A DNA stretch of 18,781 nt from contig CANKNP010000058.1 of NCBI GenBank assembly GCA_947483545.1, positions 1-18,781 of the forward strand, given 5' to 3'. Every line of letters begins with the position of its first letter. Positions within the stretch are counted from its first letter, which is position 1. Shown here in pieces: positions 13,335 through 18,781 of the stretch. Origin of the DNA: Deltaproteobacteria bacterium (GTDB taxonomy: Bacteria > Myxococcota > UBA796 > SXON01). The position numbers and the translations under genes are program-made. The notes beneath the pieces are model-generated. The model did not search any database and was not told the origin of the DNA. It was given only the letters and a program-made list of their open reading frames with translations.

Positions 13335-15161
13335 ATGCCCCGCTTCCTTCGCACCTTCTTCGTCCTCCCGCTCGCGCTGGCCCTCGTCCAGCCCGCCTTC
13401 GCTGTCGAGCCCCGCGGCGAGGTCACGCTCCCCTGGAACGACTTCAAAACCCTCTACGATCGCGGCCAGGCGCCCAAGGATCCCCCGGTCATCGCACCCC
13501 TCGACTACACCCTCGACAAGGCGACGTACACCGGCAAGGTCGTCGGCACCGGCGACGACGCCTATGCCCTCATGCACGTGACCATCCGCGGCCGCATGTT
13601 GAAAGACAACGCCTGGGCCAGCATCCCGCTGCTCTCCACCAACGCGGCGCTCAAGTCCGCGAAGGTCAACGGCCAGGACGGCGCCATCTACCTGTACGGC
13701 GGCTACTACACGCTGGTCACCAACCAGAAGGGGCTGTTCACCGCCGAGATTGACCTCGCGATGTCGCTCATGACTGCGGACGGCGAGACCGGGTTTGCGC
13801 TGCCACTGGTCCCGAGCGGTGCCACCGAGGTGTCGTTCAGCGTGGAGTCCAGCTCTGCCGTGGATCTCTCCGTCGCCGGCGGGCGTGGCGTGGTCAAGAC
13901 CACCACCGGCAATACCCACCGCGTCGACGCCGTCGTACCTTCGATGGGATCCCTCGCCATCAGTTGGCAGAAAGAGGTCGTCGAGGACGCCGTGAAACAA
14001 CAAACCCGCATCTACGCCGAGAGCCAGGTGCTCGTGGGCGTAAGCGAGGGCTTCCTGCAGGGGCGCGCGAACGTGAACTACACGATCCTGCACAAGGGCG
14101 TGGACAAGGTGCGCGTGAAGGTGCCGACAGACGTAACGGTGCTCGATGTCCAAGGCCCCGGGCTGAAGGACTGGAAGCTCGGCGCGGACGGCATCATCGA
14201 CGTGTCGCTGACCTACGAGGCCCTCGGCGCCTACCGCCTGACCGTGGACTACGAGCGCGCTTTGGCCGGTGCCACGCAAGTGCCACTCGTCACCGCTTTG
14301 GACGTCGCGCGGTCCGTCACTTGGATCGGCGTCGACGCCCGCAGCGCCGTGGAAGTTGTCGCGGGTCAAGCCACCGGGGCCGTGCCTGTAGACGTGCGGG
14401 AGTTGCCCGCCGCGCTGGTCGGTCAGACCGACTACCCCGTGCTTCTTGGCTACAAGTCCCGGGATCCAGCCGCGGTCATCCCGCTGGAGGTCAAGACCCA
14501 CGCGGACGTGGACATGCTCGTGACCCTCGTAGACAGCGCCATCATCGACTCGCTCGTGACCGCCGACGGTCGCCGAATGACCCACCTGCAATATGCGGTG
14601 CGAAACAATCGAAACCAATTCCTCCGCGTGAAATTGCCCGAGACCGCCGAGGTCTGGAGCGCCACCGTCGCCGGCCGCGGCGTGAAGGTCGCGAAGGGCG
14701 ACGGCGGCGTGCTCGTGCCCCTCGTCCGCTCCGACGCCTCGTCCGGCGCGCTGTCCGCGTTCCTCGTGGATCTTGTGTACGTCGAGGGCGGCGCTGCGTT
14801 GGGAACGTCCGGCACCGAGCGAATCACCCTGCCGACTGTGAACGCCCCAACCAGCCAACTCCAATGGACGGTTTATTTTCCGGCGGACGCCAAAATCAAG
14901 AAGAATAGTTTTGAGGGTTCCATCCGCCACGTCGAGTGGTACTCCACCTCGCCCCAACTCCCACCGAACGCCACCGTCACCGAGCAGGATCGCCGCGCGA
15001 TCCAGCAGGCCGCCGAAGGCATGGAGGGCGTGATGGGCCAGGGCGTCGAGCCCGTGGACGTGCAGCTCCCGCTGGCCGGTCAGACGCTCTACTTTGAGAA
15101 GATGCTGGCCTTGGACGAGGAGTTGTGGGCGAGCTTCGAGTACAAGATCAAGGAGAAGTGA
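13335..15161 (+). CDS. Secreted beta-rich protein paralogous to the upstream protein's N-terminal region
   Basis: Protein of 608 aa with a clear Sec signal peptide, MPRFLRTFFVLPLALALVQPAFA, cleaved before VEPRG. The remainder is beta-rich without membrane helices. RIYAESQVLVGVSEGFLQGR aligns with VRAETSTAAWVQDGALNLRS of the upstream protein, each followed by a V-x-V-x(5)-V-x-x-V-x-GP pattern. RNNRNQFL (423) and LPTVNAP (499) match RNERSQYL (362) and LPAVNAP (439) there, with nearly the same spacing (76 and 77 residues). The C-terminus (LYFEKMLALDEELWASFEYKIKEK) is charged. The start is fixed by AAGGAG; the gap to the upstream gene is five bases, so the two form an operon. No named family is recognised; similar RNxRQxFL-type secreted proteins exist in Myxococcota and Planctomycetes from memory. 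Probably a periplasmic partner of the upstream protein. Confidence 0.88.
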   Translation: MPRFLRTFFVLPLALALVQPAFAVEPRGEVTLPWNDFKTLYDRGQAPKDPPVIAPLDYTLDKATYTGKVVGTGDDAYALMHVTIRGRMLKDNAWASIPLLSTNAALKSAKVNGQDGAIYLYGGYYTLVTNQKGLFTAEIDLAMSLMTADGETGFALPLVPSGATEVSFSVESSSAVDLSVAGGRGVVKTTTGNTHRVDAVVPSMGSLAISWQKEVVEDAVKQQTRIYAESQVLVGVSEGFLQGRANVNYTILHKGVDKVRVKVPTDVTVLDVQGPGLKDWKLGADGIIDVSLTYEALGAYRLTVDYERALAGATQVPLVTALDVARSVTWIGVDARSAVEVVAGQATGAVPVDVRELPAALVGQTDYPVLLGYKSRDPAAVIPLEVKTHADVDMLVTLVDSAIIDSLVTADGRRMTHLQYAVRNNRNQFLRVKLPETAEVWSATVAGRGVKVAKGDGGVLVPLVRSDASSGALSAFLVDLVYVEGGAALGTSGTERITLPTVNAPTSQLQWTVYFPADAKIKKNSFEGSIRHVEWYSTSPQLPPNATVTEQDRRAIQQAAEGMEGVMGQGVEPVDVQLPLAGQTLYFEKMLALDEELWASFEYKIKEK

Positions 15162-15190
15162 GGGGCGGGCGTCTCGGTTTCCGGTCTTCA

Positions 15191-15248
15191 CCCTCTCCCT
15201 CCGGGCCCTCCGGGAGAAGGTGGCGTCGTATTCGGCGCCGGATGAGGG
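15191..15248. repeat. Proteobacterial-type palindromic intergenic repeat
   Basis: CCCTCTCCC, then TCCGGGCCCTCCGGGAGAAGG, GTGGCG, GCGCCGGATGAGGG: this arrangement matches the widespread intergenic repeat whose minus strand starts CCCTCATCCGGCGC and contains CACCTTCTCCC. TCTCCC pairs with GGGAGA and GGCG with CGCC. It starts 30 bases after the operon's last stop and may act as its terminator or an mRNA 3'-end stabiliser. Confidence 0.6.
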
Positions 15249-15512
15249 CTCCCCGCAGATATTCAACAGGAGCCGCGGTTGGGTCACTCGATCACCGCTC
15301 AAACTCCACAATCGGTGGGTCCGCGTCCAACGGGTCGCGGCGAACAGGGTGAAGTCCGATGGAGACCAGAAGTGAGGTTGTCAGATCCGCTCACTCCTGC
15401 GGCGAGCACGGCGGCCCGCCCCGGCGCCCGGATTCCCACGGCCGTCCCCCGGCCCGGTCCGGCGCCCGCGAGATGGAGCAGAGGCCGCCTTCCCCCCGGT
15501 TACACCCAGCCT
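15249..15512. other. Intergenic stretch with no gene seen
   Basis: The 351 bases between 15161 and 15513 hold the palindromic repeat above. In the rest I see no convincing ORF, no good promoter and no clear ribosome site for the lipoprotein at 15513. Open frames here are short and Arg/Pro-rich. Confidence 0.5.
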
Positions 15513-15722
15513 ATGCGTTTCGCCGCCCTCCTCTGCCTGACTGCCTGCAGCCCCCGCCCCGACTACGCGTTGCTGTGTACCCAAGACGACCCGTCCGTCA
15601 CCACCGCGGAGTGTTGGGAGGCCGGGCACGACGCGGGCTATGACGCCGGCTACGACGTCCATTACCAGGAGGGCTACGACCTTGGATTTTCCTATTGTGA
15701 GGCGCAACATGCGACGCCTTGA
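15513..15722 (+). CDS. Small Cys/GYD-rich lipoprotein, 69 aa
   Basis: MRFAALLCLTAC is a short lipoprotein signal with canonical lipobox L-T-A-C (lipidated Cys12). The mature part has three further Cys (22, 34, 62) and a tandem GYD motif: ECWEAGHDAGYDAGYDVHYQEGYD. The next gene encodes a clear paralog that overlaps by 14 bases. The ATG was chosen for the lipobox; no good Shine-Dalgarno is visible. Myxobacterial genomes carry many such small lipoproteins of unknown role. I assign no function; the Cys pattern suggests disulfides in the periplasm or on the cell surface. Confidence 0.65.
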   Translation: MRFAALLCLTACSPRPDYALLCTQDDPSVTTAECWEAGHDAGYDAGYDVHYQEGYDLGFSYCEAQHATP

Positions 15723-15954
15723 GTGGGCGATCGTTGTGTTGGCCCTGGGTTGCGCAAAGCCGGCGCAGACCGGCAAAGAGGCACAATGCGCAGAGGGGAC
15801 TGGCATCGCCCGCGCGGAGTGTTGGCAAGCTGCCTATGACGAGGCGTACACCCGCGGCCTGGAGTCGGGAGCCCAAGGCGGCTACGACGACGGATACGAA
15901 GCGTGTGAAGCCAGCTATCCGGATACTGCAGACACCGGAGAGACGGCAAATTGA
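15709..15954 (+). CDS. Small Cys/GYD-rich lipoprotein, 81 aa
   Basis: MRRLEWAIVVLALGC is a lipoprotein-type signal (lipidated Cys15; the -3/-2 residues Ala-Leu are less usual). The mature part keeps three Cys (27, 38, 66) at nearly the spacing of the preceding lipoprotein (11 and 28 versus 12 and 28 residues). It shares ECWxAxxDxxY and GGYDDGYEACEA. It ends in an Asp/Thr-rich tail, DTADTGETAN. GAGG lies six bases before the ATG. The 14-base overlap with the upstream gene implies co-translation. Function unknown. Confidence 0.7.
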   Translation: MRRLEWAIVVLALGCAKPAQTGKEAQCAEGTGIARAECWQAAYDEAYTRGLESGAQGGYDDGYEACEASYPDTADTGETAN

Positions 15955-16163
15955 GCCTCGAGTACGACTATTGGCAGCAGATCTTCAGCTCGTTCGAGGT
16001 GACGGTGACCCTGGGCGCGCCGAAGCCGATTGGCGTGGCCATGAGCGCCAGCTACGGGCTTGTGTTCGACCGCTCCCGTCGCGGTCCACGCCGGACTGAG
16101 GGGAGTAAAAGATCGGAAGCGTCGCGCTTGGTGGGCCGACCCGGCGGTGACCGTTTGACATAG
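15951..16163 (+). CDS. Possible small protein, 70 aa, TTG start overlapping upstream stop
   Basis: A TTG at 15951 overlaps the TGA of the second lipoprotein (TTGA) and GGAGAG lies eight bases upstream, the pattern of translational coupling. Residues 1-40 (SLEYDYWQQIFSSFEVTVTL, then GAPKPIGVAMSASYGLVF) look like real protein. The remaining 30 are Arg/Ser/Gly-rich and may be out-of-gene readthrough or a frameshifted tail. No family is recognised. It may be a decayed or frameshifted longer gene. Confidence 0.35.
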   Translation: MSLEYDYWQQIFSSFEVTVTLGAPKPIGVAMSASYGLVFDRSRRGPRRTEGSKRSEASRLVGRPGGDRLT

Positions 16164-16182
16164 GACACAGAGCCCGGACGTT

Positions 16183-16276
16183 GATACATGCACCCTGCCC
16201 GATACATGTATCATCGGTGGCGGAACCATTCGCTGCGCCTGAGACGTCGTTGATACATCGCCCCGCGCTGATACAT
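16183..16276 (-). repeat. ATGTATC/GATACAT cluster 2
   Basis: GATACAT (ATGTATC on the minus strand) occurs at 16183-16189, 16201-16207, 16252-16258 and 16270-16276. The second lies in a perfect palindrome, GATACATGTATC (16201-16212). The cluster is directly downstream of the GH2 gene's stop and reads ATGTATC in that gene's sense direction. A further copy is at 3552-3558, at the stop of the response-regulator gene. Confidence 0.75.
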
Positions 16277-16294
16277 CCACGCGCGATCGCCCCC

Positions 16295-18730
16295 TCACCC
16301 CCGCAGCGTCAGCATCCCGTCCAGGTTCAACGCCGATATATGTACCTTGAACGGGCGATCTTCGCCCTCGGGCACGAACCGCACGGTGAGCGGTCGGCCT
16401 GGGGCGAGGTGCAGATGGTTGTCCGAGGGTTGAAACCCCGGCGCCGCGAAGCTCAACGCCTGACAGAGGCAACGACTCTGCAGGGTCACCTCCACGGCAC
16501 CCTCCACCCGGGCGACGGTGCCCTCCAGCTGGTCGATGTCCTGTGTGCCGAGGGTGTGGCCCCCGGGGAACATCACATCCTGGTGGAGGACCTCGTCGCC
16601 CTTCACCAGCCGCGCGATCGCCACGTCATGGCGGGGCGGCCCGAACCGGTAGGCGTGGTTCACATCCGTGAAGTGGCCGAGCAGCGCATCGACTGAGCCG
16701 GTCCAGGCCGACAGCGCCCGGACGTTCACCGTTGTCGTCGTGTGCTCCACCCGTCGCCGCGCCCCGTTCAGGAGCTCGATCTCCACGGTGGCGTCGAGAT
16801 CTTCGCGCCCTTCGTTCACCACGTGCACGTTCAGCCCGTTCAGCCCCTCGTCCGTCAGGAAGATCGCTTGCCTCGCCCACGCCCGACGCAGGTACCACCA
16901 CGCCGCTTTGGGCCTCCCTGTGCTGTCGAGGATCCCCCACCCCGCGCCCGGTCGAAGGTCCTTGAAGAACCACACCAGCGCGCCGCCGCACCCGCTCCCG
17001 GGCCGGCGCCACATAGCGAAGGTGCGGAACATCAACTCGCCCGTCACAACACGGGAGATCGCGTGGTAGCGCTCCAGATCGACGCTTCGAAGCGTGATGG
17101 GGTCGAGGCCGAACAGCTCTCGCAGGTAGTGGTCCCGGATGTCCTCGAAGTCCCAGCCCGCGCCATTGTCCCGAGGAACGCCCGCTTTCCAGACCGGGTG
17201 ATGCGGCGGGGCCAACGCACCCGAGGGCAGGGTCGGCATGCCCGAAGGCTCCGGCACGTTGGCAAAGCCGAGGCACTCACTCGTGAACTTGACGCCTGCA
17301 AGGCGCACATCGGCCAGCGGCCGCCAGTACGCCCCCACCCCGTAGTAGTGCGCGATGCCCGTGGACGTGTGGAACGGCAGGTCGCCCCCACAGGGCGTGG
17401 ACGGCACGTACGGCACGCCCGGGTGGCCCTCGGCGAGCAATTCGGGGAGCCGAACGTCGAAGAACGGGCCGGACCACTCCGACGCGGGGAGGCCGATCAT
17501 CGCGGCCTGCTGCTGGATCTCGCTGCCGCCGCAGTACACGGCGAGGCACGCATGCCGGTGGGTGGTCGAGAGCATGGACTGGACCTCCACGTCGATGTTC
17601 TCGGCGAACGCCGGGTCAACAAACGGGTAGTCCATGTTCGCGAGCAGGAGATCCTGCCAGACGAGGATGCCCAGCTCCGTACACAGATCGTAAAACAAAT
17701 CCGTGCCATACGTCATCGTCCCGCCGATGCGCAGCATGTTCAGACCGCCGGCGCGGGCGAGGGTCAGGGTCTGGCGCAGGGCCTCGGGGGTGCCGTCCAG
17801 GGTCCGGACGTCCTGCACCGTCCAGACGGCGCCGCGGCAGAACACCGGGCGGTCGTTCACGCGTAGCTGGCCCTCCTCGAACGTCACGGTGCGAAACCCG
17901 ATCTTTCCAGCTGCAACCTGCGTGGTTTCGCCGTCTACGGTGAGGGTCAACGCCCACGGGACGCGGTTCGGATCGCCGTGGGTGTGCGGCCACCAGGGCT
18001 TCACCCCGGGGATCACAACGTCCGCGGACATCTCCGAATCCGGGCCGAGGACCAGGGGGATCGCCCGCCCATCGATATGCAGATCCAGCAGATCATCGGG
18101 GCGATGAATTGCTGGATCTGGGGCTCTGTGGACTTTCGCCTCCACGCGGAGGTGGCCATCCGCGCCTTTCACCCTGGCGTGAAGCCGGAGATCCCGTACC
18201 TCCACCGCTGGAGTCCCCTCCAACGTGATCTCCCGCCACGGGCCGATCGCCGGGAGCCGGGGCGTCCACCCCGGGATGCGTCCGACCAGCGAGGTGCGCA
18301 CCCATCGCAGGTTCTGGTGGTCTACCAGCGCGGTCTTCCAGCGGGGCCGCGGGCGCTTCTTCGCCAGCTCCGGCCGAAGGGATCGGAACACGATGCGCAG
18401 CTCGCCGCCCCCCTCTCCGAGCGTGATCTCGACCGCCCGCGGCACGAACATGTTTGCCGATGTGAGGAGCGACACGCCGTCCAGCCACACCTCGCAGAGC
18501 GTCGCGAGGCCTTGAAAGCCGAGGCGCAGGCGCCTGCCGTACAGGGCCGGCTCGACGGCGAGGTGGCAGCGATACCACCAGTCGAACGCCTCGAGATCCG
18601 TGCCATCGAGCGGCGCGTCGATGGCCTGCGCGACGGTTCCGGGCACCGTCGCCGGGTGCCAGATCGCGTCCGCTGCCGGGGGCTCGCCCGGCGCCGTCGA
18701 GGTCAGGAGCCAGCCGGTGGTCAGGCGCAC
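16295..18730 (-). CDS. Glycoside hydrolase family 2, beta-mannosidase-like
   Basis: Predicted retaining exo-glycosidase of 811 aa, the usual size for GH2 beta-mannosidases. The N-terminal sugar-binding jelly roll is clear: VPGTVAQAI (29-37), DWWYRCHLAV, GFQGLATLCEVWLDGVSLLTSANMF (71-95). KRPRPRWKTALVDHQNLRWVRTSLVGRIPGW (125-155) is typical of the mannosidase subgroup. A central immunoglobulin-like part leads to the TIM barrel (NMLRIGG at 331, then LVWQD at 356). E404 in CGGSE is the expected acid/base (GNxE in most relatives) and E485 in FTSEC the nucleophile. No signal peptide, so it is probably cytoplasmic. GTG 18730 follows the upstream gene's stop by three bases, indicating an operon. Exact substrate (mannoside or other beta-glycoside) cannot be fixed from sequence. 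Confidence 0.9.
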   Translation of the reverse strand: MRLTTGWLLTSTAPGEPPAADAIWHPATVPGTVAQAIDAPLDGTDLEAFDWWYRCHLAVEPALYGRRLRLGFQGLATLCEVWLDGVSLLTSANMFVPRAVEITLGEGGGELRIVFRSLRPELAKKRPRPRWKTALVDHQNLRWVRTSLVGRIPGWTPRLPAIGPWREITLEGTPAVEVRDLRLHARVKGADGHLRVEAKVHRAPDPAIHRPDDLLDLHIDGRAIPLVLGPDSEMSADVVIPGVKPWWPHTHGDPNRVPWALTLTVDGETTQVAAGKIGFRTVTFEEGQLRVNDRPVFCRGAVWTVQDVRTLDGTPEALRQTLTLARAGGLNMLRIGGTMTYGTDLFYDLCTELGILVWQDLLLANMDYPFVDPAFAENIDVEVQSMLSTTHRHACLAVYCGGSEIQQQAAMIGLPASEWSGPFFDVRLPELLAEGHPGVPYVPSTPCGGDLPFHTSTGIAHYYGVGAYWRPLADVRLAGVKFTSECLGFANVPEPSGMPTLPSGALAPPHHPVWKAGVPRDNGAGWDFEDIRDHYLRELFGLDPITLRSVDLERYHAISRVVTGELMFRTFAMWRRPGSGCGGALVWFFKDLRPGAGWGILDSTGRPKAAWWYLRRAWARQAIFLTDEGLNGLNVHVVNEGREDLDATVEIELLNGARRRVEHTTTTVNVRALSAWTGSVDALLGHFTDVNHAYRFGPPRHDVAIARLVKGDEVLHQDVMFPGGHTLGTQDIDQLEGTVARVEGAVEVTLQSRCLCQALSFAAPGFQPSDNHLHLAPGRPLTVRFVPEGEDRPFKVHISALNLDGMLTLRG

Positions 18731-18733
18731 GGG

Positions 18734-18781
18734 TCAGGACCGCCGTCGATCCGTGCGCTCGGCGAACCTCGCGCCCGGATC
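18734..18781 (-). CDS. 3' end of an upstream gene (partial, unknown)
   Basis: The minus strand from the window edge reads DPGARFAERTDRRRS then TGA (18736-18734), three bases before the GH2 start. Only 15 codons are visible. The close spacing suggests an upstream operon partner, but nothing identifies it. Confidence 0.4.
   Translation of the reverse strand, partial: DPGARFAERTDRRRS

Noticed and set aside
13284..15311. 675-codon minus-strand ORF opposite the second secreted protein
   Set aside because: His/Gly/Asp/Val-rich shadow. The plus-strand frame has a signal peptide, a strong Shine-Dalgarno and paralogy to its neighbour.

Overview
The window is GC-rich DNA that looks like the chromosome of a Myxococcota (Deltaproteobacteria-type) bacterium. 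The reasons are PatA/DUF4388-type signalling proteins fused to J-domains and TPRs, an OmpA protein with acidic thrombospondin type 3 repeats, an SSB with a very long Gly-rich linker, many GTG starts, and small Cys/Gly-Tyr-Asp-rich lipoproteins. This assignment is inference from gene content. No rRNA, tRNA, CRISPR array, transposase or phage gene was seen.

Left part (1-5373), all on the minus strand and read right to left: a response regulator fused to DUF4388, a degenerate J-domain and TPRs (5373-3550); 22 bases later a DUF4388/J-domain/TPR protein with an intact HPD motif (3527-2100); then an OmpA-family outer-membrane protein with TSP3 repeats (1926-607); then an unknown 177-residue protein (574-41). 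The first two are probably one signalling operon. The last two may have their own promoters.

Centre (5374-9069): a 387-base divergent intergenic region packed with inverted repeats, including two direct copies and one inverted copy of a GC-rich 13-mer. Next is ssb (5761-6405), directly followed by an unusual fusion of a NodB-like polysaccharide-deacetylase-type domain to an alpha/beta-hydrolase (6426-8039). Then comes a decayed stretch (8163-8871) where a carboxymuconolactone-decarboxylase-like gene and a ferritin-like gene have both lost their 5' ends at one junction, as if a divergent pair suffered an internal deletion. A tandem 7-bp ATGTATC repeat follows.

Right part (9070-18781): a tightly coupled two-gene operon of large secreted proteins (1419 and 608 residues). 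They share a paralogous beta-rich region with an RNxRxQ(F/Y)L...LPxVNAP signature. The larger also carries a coiled coil, Gly/Ser and Pro-rich linkers, a short stretch resembling the plug-proximal segment of TonB-dependent receptors, and C-terminal TPR-like repeats. I regard this pair as the best candidate here for an undescribed envelope system. Downstream lie a proteobacterial-type palindromic repeat, two paralogous small lipoprotein genes plus a possible third coupled ORF, a second cluster of the ATGTATC/GATACAT motif, and a minus-strand GH2 beta-mannosidase-like gene preceded by the last codons of another gene.

Several short dispersed repeats (a 24-mer with a hairpin and T-run, a 22-mer encoding AGAPEA, and the ATGTATC motif) occur in both coding and intergenic places, which suggests small mobile or expanding repeat families in this genome.
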